Part shown: positions 26,057 to 38,799 of the stretch, one piece after another
Layout of the letters: the number at the start of each line of letters is the position of its first letter
How positions within the stretch are numbered: position 1 is the first letter of the stretch
Origin: Calliopsis andreniformis
Lineage: Eukaryota > Arthropoda > Insecta > Hymenoptera > Andrenidae
DNA: 64,000 nt
Assembly (NCBI RefSeq): GCF_051401765.1
Contig: NW_027480438.1
Coordinates: forward strand, 5,394,001 to 5,458,000
Direction: 5' to 3'
The notes under the pieces: generated by a model
What the model was told of the DNA's origin: nothing
Database searches by the model: none
What the model saw: the letters and a program-made list of their open reading frames with translations, nothing else
Made by a program: the position numbers and the translations under genes

Positions 26057-26506
26057 CTTCAATCGTCAATCCTAAATCCGCAATCTTCAATCATCAATAC
26101 TCAACATTCAATCCTCAACCCTCAATCCTCAATCCTCAATCCTCAATCCGCAAGACTCAATCCTCAATCGTGAATCCTCAGTCCTGAATCCTCAATCCTC
26201 AACCTTCAATCATCAATACTCAATCTTCAATACTCAATCCTCAATCCTCAATCCTCAATCCTCAATCCTCAATTCTCAATCCTCAATCCTCAATCCTCAA
26301 TCCTCAATCCTCAACCCACAATCCTCAGTCCTGATACCTCAATACCGAATCCTCAATCCTCAATCCTCAATCCTCAGCCCTCAGTCCTCAACAATCAATT
26401 GCCAATCCTCAATCCTCAATAGAATATCCTCAATTGACAGTTTTCAATGCTCAATCCCCTTTCTTCAATCTTCAAATCTCAATCCACAAACATCAATTCT
26501 CACCAC
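25671..26506. repeat. 476-bp local tandem duplication
   Basis: The marker TCCGCAAGAC occurs at 25671 and 26147, 476 bp (68 heptamers) apart. The following TCCTCAGTCCTGAATCC, CCTGATACC and anchor steps keep the same spacing (anchors near 25943 and 26420). The second copy differs at several bases and the pairing fades near 26506. The 0.8-kb relative at 29875-30678 has only one copy of this unit. Confidence 0.8.
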
Positions 26507-28524
26507 TCAACCCTCAACACTCAGTCCACAATCTTCAATCCTCAATCCTCAATCCTCAATCTTGAATCCTCAACACTCAATCTTCAATCCTCAATCCTCA
26601 ATTCTCAATCCTCAATACTCAATCTTCAACACACAATCTTCAAACCTCAATCCTCAATCTTCAATCCTTACTCCTCAATCCGCAATCCTGAATCTTCAAT
26701 ACTCAATACTCAATCTTCAATCCTCAATCCTCAATCCTCAGTCCTCAATCCTCAATCCTCAATCCTCAATCCTCAATCCTCAATCTTCTATCCTCAATAC
26801 TCAATCTGCAATCCTCAATCCTCAATCCTCAACCCTCAGTCCTAATTCCTCACTCCTCGAAACCCAGTCCTCAATCTTCAATCCTCAATCCTCAATCCTC
26901 AATTCTCAATCCTCAATCCTCAATCCTCAATCCTCAATTTTCAATCCTCAATACTCAATCTTCAATACTCAATCCTCAATCCTCAATCCTCAATCCTCAA
27001 TCCTCAATCCTCAATCCAAAATCCTCAATCCTCAATCCTCAACCCTCAACCCTCATTCCTCAGTCCTGAAACATCAATACCGAATCTTCAATACTGAATC
27101 CTCAATCTTCAGACCTCAGTCCTCAACAATAAATTGTCAATCCTCAACCCTCAATAGAATAGCCTCAATCCACAGTTTTCAATACTCAATCCCCATTCTT
27201 CAAACTTCAAATCTCAATCCACAAACATCAGTTCTCTTCACTCAACCCTCAACACTCAGTCCTCAATCTTCAATCCTCAATCCTAAATCCTCAATCTTCA
27301 ATCCTCAATACTCAATCTTCAATCCTCAATCCTCAATTCTCAATCCTCAATACTCAATCCGCAATCGGCAATCCTCAATTCCCAATCCTCAATCTTCAAT
27401 CCTCAATCCTCAATCTTCAATCCTTAATCCTCAATCCTCAATCCCCAATCCTCAGTCCTCAATCCTCAGACCTCAAGCATCAGTACCCAACCCTCTGACC
27501 TCGTCCTCAATCCAGAACCCTTAATCCTAAATCCGCAATCTTCAATCATCAATATTCAACCTTCAATCCTCAATCCTGAATCCTCAATCCTCAATCCTCA
27601 ATCCTCAATCCTCAAACCTCAATACCGGAGCCTCAATCTTCAATCCTCAATCCTCAATCCTCAATTCTCTATCCTCAATCTTCAGTCCTTAGTCCTCAAA
27701 CCTCAATCCGCAACCCTCAACCCTCATCCTCAATCCTCAATCCTCAATCCTCAATCATCAATCCTCAAGTTTTAATCCTCAATACTCAGTCTTCAATCCT
27801 CAATCCTGAATCCTCAATCCTCAATACCAAATCCTCAATCCTCAATCCTCAATCCTCAATCTTCAATCTTCAATCCTCAATCCTCAATTCCCAATCCTCA
27901 ATCCTCAATTCTCAGTCCTCAATCCTCAATCCTCAATCCTCAATACTCAACCCTCAATCCTCAGTCCAGAAACAACAATACCGAATCCTCAATCCTGAAT
28001 CCTCAATCTTCAGCACTCAGTCTTCAACAATCAGTTGTCAATCCTCAATCCTCAATACAACATCACCAATGCACAGTTTTCAATACTCAATACTCAATCT
28101 GCAATCTTCAAATCTCTATCCACAAGCATCAATTCTCATCACTCAACCCTCAACCCTCCGTCCCCAATCCTCAATCTTCAATCCTCAATCCTCAATTCTC
28201 AATCCTCAATCCTCAATCCTCAATCTTCAATCCTCAATACTCAGTCTTCGACCCTCAATCTTCAATCCTCAATCCTCAATCCTCAATCCTCATTCCTCAA
28301 TCCTCAACACCCAATCCTCAATCTGCAATCCTCAATCCTCAATCCTCAATTCTCAATCCTCATTCCTCAATCCTCAGACCTCAAACATCAATACTCAACC
28401 CTCTGTCCTCGTCCGCAATCCACAACCCTCAATCCTCAATCCTGCATCTTCAATCATCAATATTCAATCTTCAATCCTCAATACTCAATCCTCTATCCTC
28501 AATCCTCAATCCTGAATGTTCAAT
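26507..28524. repeat. Mosaic heptamer segment
   Basis: This stretch mixes pieces related to 2250-2400 (the TAATTCCTCACTCC step near 26842), to 32790-33000 (the TTCAGACC anchor near 27155) and to 24740 (class II anchor near 28057). It has no single long partner. Rare units include TACCGGAGCC near 27627 and GTTTTAATCC near 27769. No gene is seen. Confidence 0.65.
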
Positions 28525-29878
28525 CCTCAATACCCAATCCTCTATCTTCAATCCTCAATCCTCAATCCTCAATTCCAATCCTGAATCCTCAATCCTCAAT
28601 CCTCAATCTTCAATCCTCAATCCTCAATCCTCAATTCTCAATCCTCAATCCTCAATCCTCAATCCTCAATACTCAACCCTCAATCCTCAGTCCAGAAACA
28701 TCAATACCGAATCCTCAATCCTGAATCCTCAATCTTCAGCCCTCAGTCCTCAACAATCAATTGTCAATCCTCAATCCTCAATAGAATATCCTCAATTCAC
28801 AGTTTTCAATACTCAATCCCCATTCTTCAATCTTCAAATCTAAATCCACAAACATCAATTCTCTTCACTCAACCCTCAACACTCAGTCCTCTATCTACAA
28901 TCCTCAATCCTAAATCCTCAATTCTCAATCCTTAATCCTCAATCCTCAATCCTCAATCTTCAATCCTCAATACTCAATCTTCAATACTCAATCCTCAATC
29001 CTCAATCCTCTATCCTCAATCCTCAATCGTCAATCCTCAATTCCCAATCCTCAATCTTCAATCCTCAACCCTCAATCTTCAATCCTCAATCATCAATCCT
29101 CAAGTTTCAATCCTCAATACTCAGCCTTCAATCCTCAATCCTCAATCCTCAATCCTCAATCCTCAATCCTCAATCCTCAACCCTCAATCCTCAGTCCTGA
29201 AACCTCAATCCCGAATCCTCAGTCCTGAATCCGCAAACTTCAGTCCTCAGTCCTCAACAATCAAGTGTCAATCCTCAATCCTCAATAGAATATCCTCAAT
29301 TCACAGTTTTCAATACTCAATCCCCATTCTTCAATCTTCAAGTCTCAATCAACTAACATCAATTCTCATCACTCAACCCACAACACTCAGTCCTCAATCT
29401 TCAATCCTCAATCCTCAATCCGCAATCTTGAATCCTCAATACTCAATCTTCAATCCTCAATCCTCAATTCTCAATCCTCAACACTCAATCCTCAATCGTC
29501 AATCCTCAATCCTCAATTCTCAATCCTCAATCCTCAGTCCTGAGTCCTCAGACCACAATCCTCAACCCTCAGCCCTCATCCTCAATCCTCAACCCTCGAT
29601 CCTCAATCCTCAATCCTCAATCTTCAATCCTCAATACTCAATCTTTAATCCTCAATCCTCAGTCCTCAAACCTCAATTCTGAGTACTCAGTCCTGAATAC
29701 TCAACCTTCAGCCCTCAGTCCTCAACAATCAGTTGCCAATCCTCAGTCCTCAATAGAATATCCTCAATTCACAGCTTTCAATACTCAATACTCAATCTGC
29801 ATTCTTCAAATCTCTATCCACAAACATCAATTCTCATAACTCAACCCTCAACACTCAGTCCTCAATGTTCAGTCCTCA
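28525..29878. repeat. 1.35-kb block, copy 2
   Basis: Copy of 23266-24619 at constant offset 5259. At its right end the sequence switches directly to the 0.8-kb block related to 25253. This joins two blocks that in the first occurrence are about 0.6 kb apart and so marks a recombination or deletion joint near 29875-29878. Confidence 0.85.
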
Positions 29879-30678
29879 ACCCTCAATCTTCTATACTCAA
29901 TCCTCAATCCTCAATCCTCAACCATCAATCCTCAGTCCTGAAACCTCAATACCGAATCCTCAATCCTGAATCCTCAACCTTCAGCCCTCAGTCCTCAACA
30001 ATCAATTGTCAATCCTCAATCCTCAGTAGAATATCCTCCATTCACAGTTTTCAATATTCAATCCCCATTCTTCAATCTTCAAATCTCAATCCACAAACAT
30101 CAATTCTCATCACTCAACCCTCAACACTCAGTCCTCAACCTCCAATCCTCAATACTCAATCTTCAATCCTCAATCCTCTATTCTCAATCCTCAATACTCA
30201 TTCCTCAATCGTCAATCCTCAATACCCAATCCCCAATATTCAATCCTCAATCCACAATATTCAATCCTCAATCCTCAATCCTCAATTCTCAGTCCGCAAG
30301 ACTCAATCCTCAATCGTCAATCCTCAGTCCTGAATCCTCAATCCTCAACCTTCAATCCTCAATACTCTATCTTCAATACTCAATCCTCAATCCTCAATCC
30401 TCAATCCTCAATCCTCAATTCTCAATCCTCAATCCTCAATCCTCAATCCTCAATCCTCAACCCACAATCCTCAGTCCTGATACCTCAATACCGAATCCTC
30501 AATCCTCAATCCTCAATCCTCAGCCCTCAGTCCTCAACAATCAATTGTCAATCCTCAATCCTCAATAGAATATCTTCAATTCACAGTTTTCAATACTCAA
30601 TCCCCATTCTTCAATCTTCAAATCTCAATCCACAGACATCAATTATCATCACTCAACCCTCAACACTCAGTCCTCAAT
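29875..30678. repeat. 0.8-kb block, copy 2
   Basis: Copy of 25253-26056 at offset 4622, with single-base differences such as ATTCACAG preceded by CTCC near 30038. It is followed from 30661 by a copy of 22261-22621 at offset 8400, giving a second joint inside the shared CAACACTCAGTCCTCAAT step. Confidence 0.82.
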
Positions 30679-31400
30679 GTTCAGTCCTCAATCCTCAATT
30701 CTCAATATTCAATCCTCAATTCTGAATCTTCAATCCTAATTCCTCAATCCTCAATTCTCAATCCTCAATCCTCAATCTTCAATCCTCAGTCCCCAAACCT
30801 CAATCTTCAATCCTCAATCCTCAATCCTGAATCCTCAATCTTCAGCACTCAGTCTTCAACAATCAGTTGTCAAACCTCAATCCTCAATACAACATCACCA
30901 ATGCACAGTTTTCAATGCTCAATACTCAATCTGCAATCTTCAAATCTCTATCCACAAGCATCAATTCTCATCACTCAACCCTCAACGCTCCGTCCCCAAT
31001 CCTCAATCTTCAATCCTCAATCTTCTATCCTCAATACTCAATCTGCAATCCTCAATCCTCAATCCTCAATCCTCAATCCTAATTCGTCACTCCTCGAAAC
31101 GCAGTCCTCAATCTTCAATCCTCAATCCTCAATCCTCAATTCTCAATCCTCAATCCTCAATCCTCAATCCTCAATTTTCAATCCTCAATACTCAATCTTC
31201 AATACTCAATCCTCAATCCTCAATCCTCAATCCTCAATCCTCAATCCAAAATCCTCAATCCTCAACCCTCAATCCTCAACCCTCAATCCTCAGTCCTGAA
31301 ACCTCAATCCCGAATCCTCAATCCTGAATCCGCAAACTTCAGTCCTCAGTCCTCAACAATCAATTGTCAATCCACAATCCTCAATAGAATATCCTCAATT
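30661..31400. repeat. 0.7-kb block, copy 1
   Basis: It recurs at 33962-34680 (offset 3301, then 3280 after a loss of three heptamers in the later copy). Its middle part recurs at 32342-32790 (offset 1475). Its first 360 bases also match 22261-22621. Markers are ATGCACAGTTTTCAATGC near 30901, CAACGCTCCGTCC near 30983 and TCGAAACGCAGTCC near 31093. Confidence 0.82.
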
Positions 31401-32341
31401 CACAGTTTTCAATACTCAATCTTCAATCCTCAATCCTCAATCGTCAATCCTCAATCCTCAGTCCTCAATCCACAACCATCAATCCTCAGTCCTGAAACCT
31501 CAATCCCGAATCCTCAATCCTGAATCCGCAAACTTCAGTCCTCAATCCTCAACCGTCAACCCTCAATTCCCAATCCTCAATCTTCAATCCTCAATCCTCA
31601 ATCCTGAATCCTCAAGCCTCAATACCAAATCCTCAATCTTCAATCCTCAACACTCAATCCTCAACACGCAATCCTCAATCCTCAATTCTCAAACCTCAAT
31701 CCTCAGTCCTCAGTCCTCAAACCTCAATCCTCAAACCTCAACCCTCATCCTCAATCCTCAATCCTCGAACCTCAGTCTTCAATCCTCAATCCTCAATCCT
31801 CAATTCCCAATCCTCAAACCTCAATCCTCAGACCTCAAGCATCAATACCCAACCCTCTGTCCTCGTCCTCAATCCTCAATCTTCTATCCTCAATACTCAA
31901 TCTTCAATCCTCAATCCTCAATTCTCAATCCTCAATACTCAATCTTCAATCCTCAATCCACAATATTCAATCGTCAATCCTCAATCCTCAGTCCCCAATC
32001 CTCAATCTTCAATCCTCAATACTCAATTTTCAATCCTCAATCCTCAATCCTCTATCCTCAATCCTCAATCCTGAATGTTCAATCCTCAATACACAATCCT
32101 CAATCTTCAATCCTCAATACTCAATCCTCAATCCTCAACCCTCAATCCTCAGTCGTCAAACCTCAATCCCGAATCCTCAATCCTGAATCCTCAATCTTCA
32201 GACCTCAGTCCTCAACAATCAATTGTCAGTCCTCAATTCTGAATAGAATATACCCAATTCGCAGTTTTCAATACTCAATCTTCAATCCTCAATCCTCAAT
32301 CCTGAATCCTCAATCTTCAGCACTCAGTCTTCAACAATCAG
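31401..32341. repeat. Segment with CCGTCAACCC-led cassette
   Basis: From 31551 the sequence follows the same variant series as 41017 and the related sites near 48490 and 57123: CAACCGTCAACCC, TCAAGCCTCAATACC, CAACACGCAATCC and TCCTCGAACC. The part 31290-31555 is repeated at about 33087-33352 (offset 1797). A class IV anchor (TAGAATATACCCAATTCGC) lies near 32243. Confidence 0.72.
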
Positions 32342-32790
32342 TTGTCAATCCTCAATCCTCAATACAACATCACCAATGCACAGTTTTCAATGCTCAATAC
32401 TCAATCTGCAATCTTCAAATCTCTATCCACAAGCATCAATTCTCATCACTCAACCCTCAACGCTCCGTCCTCAATCCTCAATCTTCAATCCTCAATCTTC
32501 TATCCTCAATACTCAATCTGCAATCCTCAATCCTCAATCCTCAATCCTCAATCCTAATTCGTCACTCCTCGAAACGCAGTCCTCAATCTTCAATCCTCAA
32601 TCCTCAATCCTCAATTCTCAATCCTCAATCCTCAATCCTCAATCCTCAATTTTCAATCCTCAATACTCAATCTTCAATACTCAATCCTCAATCCTCAATA
32701 CTCAATCCTCAATCCTCAATCCAAAATCCTCAATCCTCAATCCTCAACCCTCAACCCTCATTCCTCAGTCCTGAAACATCAATACCGAAA
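32342..32790. repeat. 0.7-kb block, shortened copy 2
   Basis: It aligns with 30867-31300 at offset 1475, including ATGCACAGTTTTCAATGC and TCGAAACGCAGTCC. It differs by TCC for CCC at 32468, and after about 32790 it follows a different series, related to 27090. Confidence 0.78.
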
Positions 32791-33961
32791 GTTCAATACT
32801 GAATCCTCAATCTTCAGACCTCAGTCCTCAACAATCAATTGTCAATCCTCAATCCTCAATAGAATATCCTCAATTCACAGTTTTCAATACTCAATCCCCA
32901 TTCTTCAAACTTCAAATCTCAATCCACAAACATCAATTCTCTTCACTCAACCCTCAACGCTCAGTCCTCAATCTTCAATCCTCAATCCTAAATCCTTAAT
33001 CTTCAATCCTCAATACTCAATCTTCTATCCTCAACCCTCAATCCTCAATCCTCAATCCTCAACCCTCAATCCTCAACCCTCAATCCTCAGTCCTGAAACC
33101 TCAATCCCGAATCCTCAATCCTGAATCCGCAAACTTCAGTCCTCAGTCCTCAACAATCAATTGTCAATCCACAATCCTCAATAGAATATCCTCAATTCAC
33201 AGTTTTCAATACTCAATCTTCAATCCTCAATCCTCAATCGTCAATCCTCAATCCTCAGTCCTCAATCCACAACCATCAATCCTCAGTCCTGAAACCGCAA
33301 TCCCGAATCCTCAATCCTGAATCCGCAAACTTCAGTCCTCAATCCTCAACAATCAATTGTGAATCCTCAAGCCTCAATAGAATATCCTCAATTCACAGTT
33401 TTCAATACTCAATACTCAATCTGCAATCTTCAAATCTCTACCCACAAACATCAATTCTCATCACTCAACCCTCAACACTCAGTCCCCAATCCTCAACCTT
33501 CAATCCTCAATGCTCAATCTTCAATCCTCAATCCTCAATCCTCAGTCCTCAATCCTCAATCCCCAATCCTCATTCTTCAATCCTCAATACCCAATCCTCA
33601 ATCTTCAATCCTCAATCCTCAATCCTCAATTCTCAATCCTCAATCCTCAGTCCTGAGTCCTCAGACCACAATCCTCAACCCTCAGCCCTCATCCTCAATC
33701 CTCAATCCTCGATCCTCAATCCTCAATCCTCAATCTTCAATCCTCAATACTCAATCTTTAATCCTCAATCCTCAGTCCTCAAACCTCAATTCTGAGTACT
33801 CAGTCCTGAATACTCAACCTTCAGCCCTCAGTCCTCAACAATCAGTTGCCAATCCTCAGTCCTCAATAGAATATCCTCAATTCACAGCTTTCAATACTCA
33901 ATACTCAATCTGCATTCTTCAAATCTCTATCCACAAACATCAATTCTCATAACTCAACCCT
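32791..33961. repeat. Mosaic heptamer segment
   Basis: Holds anchors near 32860, 33180, 33377 and 33867. Pieces match 27100-27300, 31290-31555 and 29520-29880, the last including the CCTGAGTCCTCAGACC and CTGAGTACTCAGTCC steps. No gene is seen. Confidence 0.65.
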
Positions 33962-34680
33962 CAACACTCAGTCCTCAATGTTCAGTCCTCAATCCTCAAT
34001 TCTCAATATTCAATCCTCAATTCTGAATCTTCAATCCTAATTCCTCAATCCTCAATTCTCAATCCTCAATCCTCAATCTTCAATCCTCAGTCCCCAAACC
34101 TCAATCTTCAATCCTCAATCCTCAATCCTGAATCCTCAATCTTCAGCACTCAGTCTTCAACAATCAGTTGTCAATCCTCAATCCTCAATACAACATCACC
34201 AATGCACAGTTTTCAATGCTCAATACTCAATCTGCAATCTTCAAATCTCTATCCACAAGCATCAATTCTCATCACTCAACCCTCAACGCTCCGTCCCCAA
34301 TCCTCAATCTTCAATCCTCAATCTTCTATCCTCAATACTCAATCTGCAATCCTCAATCCTCAATCCTCAATCCTCAATCCTAATTCGTCACTCCTCGAAA
34401 CGCAGTCCTCAATCTTCAATCCTCAATCCTCAATCCTCAATTCTCAATCCTCAATCCTCAATCCTCAATCCTCAATTTTCAATCCTCAATACTCAATCTT
34501 CAATACTCAATCCTCAATCCTCAATCCTCAATCCTCAATCCTCAACCCTCAATCCTCAACCCTCGATCCTCAGTCCTGAAACCTCAATCCCGAATCCTCA
34601 ATCCTGAATCCGCAAACTTCAGTCCTCAGTCCTCAACAATCAATTGTCAATCCACAATCCTCAAAAGAATATCCTCAATT
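33962..34680. repeat. 0.7-kb block, copy 3
   Basis: Copy of 30661-31400. It lacks 21 bp near 34540 and has GATCC for AATCC near 34565 and AAAAGAATATCC for AATAGAATATCC near 34661. Confidence 0.82.
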
Positions 34681-36230
34681 CACAGTTTTCTATACTCAAT
34701 CCCAATTCTTCAATCTTCAAGTCTCAATCCACAAACATCAATTCTCATCACTCAACCCACAACACTCAGTCCTCAATCTTCAATCCTCAATCCTCAATCC
34801 GCAATCTTGAATCCTCAATACTCAATCTTCAATCATCAATCCTCAATTCTCAATCCTCAACACTCAATCCTCAATCGTCAATCCTCAATCCCCAATCCTC
34901 AATCTTCAATCCTCTATCCTCAATCCTCAATCCTCAATCCTCAATCCTCAATCCTCAATCCCCAATCCTCAATCCTCAATCTTCAATCCTCAATACTCAA
35001 TCTTCAACCCTCAATCTTCAATCCTCAATCCTCAATCCTCATTCCTCAAACCTCAATCCTCAATCCTCAGTCCTCACCCTCAATTCCCAATCCTCAATCC
35101 TCAATCCTCAATCATCAATCCCCAATCCTCAATCCTCAATCCCCAGTCCTCAATCCTCAATCCTCAGTCCTCAAACATCAATCCTGAATCCTAAATCTTC
35201 AGCCCTCAGTCCTCAACAATCAGTTGTCAATCCTCAATCCTCAATAGAATATCACCAATTCACAGTCTTCAATACTCAATACTCAATCTGCAATCTTCAA
35301 ATCTCTATCCACAAACATCAATTCTCATCACTCAACCCTCAACACTCAGTCCCCAATCCTCAATATTCAATCCTCAATCCTCAATCCTCAATCCTCAATC
35401 CTCAACCTTCAATCCTCAATGCTCAATCTTCAATCCTCAATCCTCAATCCTCAGTCCTCAATCCTCAATCCCCAATCCTCATTCTTCAATCCTCAATACC
35501 CAATCCTCAATCTTCAATCCTCAATCCTCAATCCTTAATCCTCATTCCTCAATCCTCAACACCCAATCCTCAATCTGCGATCCTCAATGCTCAATCCTCA
35601 ATTCTCAATCCTCATTCCTCAATCCTCAGACCTCAAACATCAATACTCAACCCTCTGTCCTCGTCCGCAATCCACAACCCTCAATCCTCAATCCTGAATC
35701 TTCAATCATCAATATTCAATCTTCAATCCTCAATACTCAATCCTCTATCCTCAATCCTCAATCCTGAATGTTCAATCCTCAATACCCAATCGCCAATCTT
35801 CAATCTTCAGTACTCAATCCTCAATCCTCAATCCTCGAATCCTCAGTCCTCAAACCTCAATCCTGAATCCTCAATCGTCAATCTTCAGCCCTCAGTCCTC
35901 AACAATCAGTTGTCAATCCTCAATCCTCAATACAACATCATCAATTCACAGTTTTCAATACTCGATACTCAATCTGCAATCTTCAAATCTCTATCCACGA
36001 ACATCAATTCTCATCACTCAACCCTCAACACTCCGTCCCCAACCCTCAATCTTCAATCCTCAATCCTCAATCCTCAATCATCAATCCTCAATATTCAATC
36101 CTCAATACTCAATCTTCAATCCTCAATCATCAATCCTCAATCCTCAATCCTCAATCCTCAATCCTCAATCCTCAATCCTCAACCCTCAATCTTCAGTCCT
36201 GAAACCTCAATCCCGAATCCTCAATCCTGA
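34644..36230 (+). other. Longest stop-free stretch (528 codons), not a gene
   Basis: It opens at a TTG inside the anchor palindrome (CAATTGTC) and closes at a TGA made by the variant TCCTGAA. Its translation is only drifted SSILNPQ heptads. Another stop-free frame overlaps it at 34807-35187 and gives the same kind of heptads. No ribosome-binding site, signal peptide or non-repeat domain is present, and related copies elsewhere are broken at different points. This is what a stop-poor 7-bp repeat yields by chance. Confidence 0.9.
34681..35534. repeat. Mosaic heptamer segment before module c
   Basis: Contains an anchor near 35246 of intermediate type (TAGAATATCACCAATTCAC) and a phase-breaking TCCTCACCCTCAATTCC step near 35064. 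Some pieces match 21760-21900 and 33480-33600. No gene is seen. Confidence 0.65.
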
Positions 36231-37639
36231 ATCCGCAAACTTCAGTCCTCAGTCCTCAACAATCAATCGTCAATCCTCAATCCTCAATAGAATATCCTCA
36301 ATTCACAGTTTTCAATACTCAATCTCCATTCTTCAATATTCAAATCTCAATCCACAAACATAAATTCTCATCACTCAGCCCTCAACACTCAGTCCACAAT
36401 CTTCAATCCTCAATACTCAATCTTCAATCCTCAATCCTCAATCCTCAATCCTCAATCCTCAGTCCTCAATCCTCAATCTTCAATCCTCAATACTCAGTCT
36501 TCAACCCTCAATCTTCAATCCTCAATCCTCAATCCTCAATCCTCATTCTTCAATCCTCAACACCCAATCCTCAATCTGCAATCCTCAATCCTCAATCCTC
36601 AATTCTCAATCCTCATTCCTCAATCCTCAGACCTCAAACATCGATACTCAACCCTCTGTCCTCGTCCGCAATCCTCAATCCTCAATCCTCAATCCTCAAT
36701 CCTCAATCCTCAATCCTCAATCCTCAATCCTCAATCTTCAATCCTCAACACTCAATCTTCAACCCTCAATCTTCAATCCTCAATCCTCTATCCTCATTCT
36801 TCAATCCTCAACACCCAATCCTCAATCTTCAATCCTCAATCCTCAATCCTCAATTCTCAATCCCCAATCCTCAATCCTCAGACCTCAAACATCAATACTC
36901 AACCCTCAGTCCTCGTCCGCAATCCACAACCCTCAATCCTCAATCCTCAATCTTCAATCCTCAATATTCAATCTTCAATCCGCAATCCTCAATCCTCTAT
37001 CCTCAATCCTCAATCCTGAATGTTCAATCCTCAATACCCAATCCTCAATCTTCAATCCTCAATACTCAATACTCAATCCTCAATCCTCAATCCTCAATCC
37101 TCAGTCCTCAATCCTCAATTCTCAATGCTCAATCCTCAATCCTCAGACCTCAAACATCAATACTCAACCCTCAGCCCTCGTCCGCAATCCACAACCCTCA
37201 ATCCTCAATCCTCAATCTTCAGTCATCAATATTCAATCTTCAATCCTCAATCCTCAATCCTCTATCCTCAATCCTCAATCCTGAATGTTCAATCCTCAAT
37301 ACCCAATACTCAACCTTCAATCCTCAATCCTCAATCCTCAATCCTCAAACCTCAATCCTCAGTCCTGAAACCTCAATACCGAATCCTCAATCCTGAATCC
37401 TCAATCTTCAGCCCTCAGTCCTCAACAATCAATTGTCAATTCTCAATCCTCAATAGAATATCCTCAATTCACAGTTTTCAATACTCAATCCCCATGCTTC
37501 AATCTTCAAATCTCAATCCACAAACATCAATTCTCATCACTCAACCCTCAACACTCAGTCCTCAATCTTCAATCCTCAATCCTAAATCCTCAATTTTCAA
37601 TCCTCAATACTCAATCTTTAATCCTCAATCCTCAATTCT
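35535..37639. repeat. Module c, copy 1
   Basis: Begins at TTAATCCTCATTCC and recurs at 49753-51857 with offset 14218. It contains anchors near 35930, 36287 and 37453, an off-phase CTCGAATCCTCAGTCC step near 35835 and the longest pure heptamer run seen. It leads straight into module a in both copies. Confidence 0.85.
36672..36734. repeat. Longest pure heptamer run seen (nine units)
   Basis: Nine consecutive exact TCCTCAA units follow a CGTCCGCAA step. The same run is present at 50890-50952 in module c copy 2. The runs at the equivalent point in other modules are shorter: seven units near 39782 and six near 47262. This shows slippage by whole units. Confidence 0.85.
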
Positions 37640-38799
37640 CAATCCTCAATCCTAATTCGTCACTCCTCAATACCCAATCCTCAATCTTCAATCCTCAATC
37701 CTCGATCCTCAATTCTCAATCCTTAATCCTCAATCCTCAATCCTCAATCTTCGATCCTCAATACTCAATCTTCAATACTCAATCCCCAATCCTCAATCCT
37801 CTATCCTCAATCCTCAATCGTCAATCCTCAATTCCCAATCCTCAATCTTCAGTCCTCAACCCTCAATCTTCAATCCTCAATCATCAATCCTCAAGTTTCA
37901 ATCCTCAATACTCATTCTTCAATCCTCAATCCTCAATCCTCAATGTTCAATCCTCAATACTCAATCTTCAACCCTCAATCTTCAATCCTCAATCCTCTAT
38001 CCTCACTCTTCAATCCTCAACACCCAATCCTCAATCTTCAATCCTCAATCCTCAATCCTCAATTCTCAATCCTCAATCCTCAATCCTCAGACCTCAAACA
38101 TCAATACTCAACCCTCAGTCCTCGTCCGCAATCCACAAACCTCAATCCTCAATCATCAATCTTCAATCATCAATATTCAATCTTCAATCCTCAATCCTCA
38201 ATCCTCTATCCTCAATCCTCAATCCTGAATGTTCAATCCACCAATACCCAATCCTCAATCTTCAATCCTCAATACTCAATCCTCAATCCTCAATCCTCAA
38301 TCCTCAGTCCTCAATCCACAATTCTCAATCCACAATCCTAAATCCTCAGACCTCAAACATCAATACTCAACCCTCAGCCCTCGTCCGCAATCCACAACCC
38401 TCAATCCTCAATCCTCAATCTTCAATCATCAATCCTCCATCCTCAATCCTCAATTGTCAATCCTCAATCCTCAATACTCAATCCTCAATCTTCAATCCTC
38501 AATCCACAATCCTCAATCTTCAATCCTCAATCCTCAATCGTCAATCCTCAATTCCCAATCCTCAATCTTCAATCCTCAATCCTCAATCTTCAATCCTTGA
38601 TCCTCAATCCTCAATCCCCAATCCTCAATCTTCAATACTCAATCTTCAATCCTCAATCCTCATTCCTCAGTCCTCAATCCTCAATCCTCATTCTTCAATC
38701 CTCAACACCCAATCCTCAATCTTCAATCTTCAATCCTCAATCCTCAATCCTCAATCCTCAATCCTCAATCCTCAAACCACAATCGTCAATCTTCAGCCC

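Noticed and set aside
20463..35534. Transposons as the cause of the shuffled blocks
   Set aside because: No terminal inverted repeats, target-site duplications or transposase-like frames are present. The blocks are made of the same heptamers as the rest.
34644..36230. A 528-codon frame, and many others, as genes for a repeat protein
   Set aside because: The peptide is only the drifted heptad SSILNPQ in every + frame, frames overlap, starts lie in one variant heptamer or in TTG, sister copies break at different places, and no signal peptide or non-repeat domain exists.
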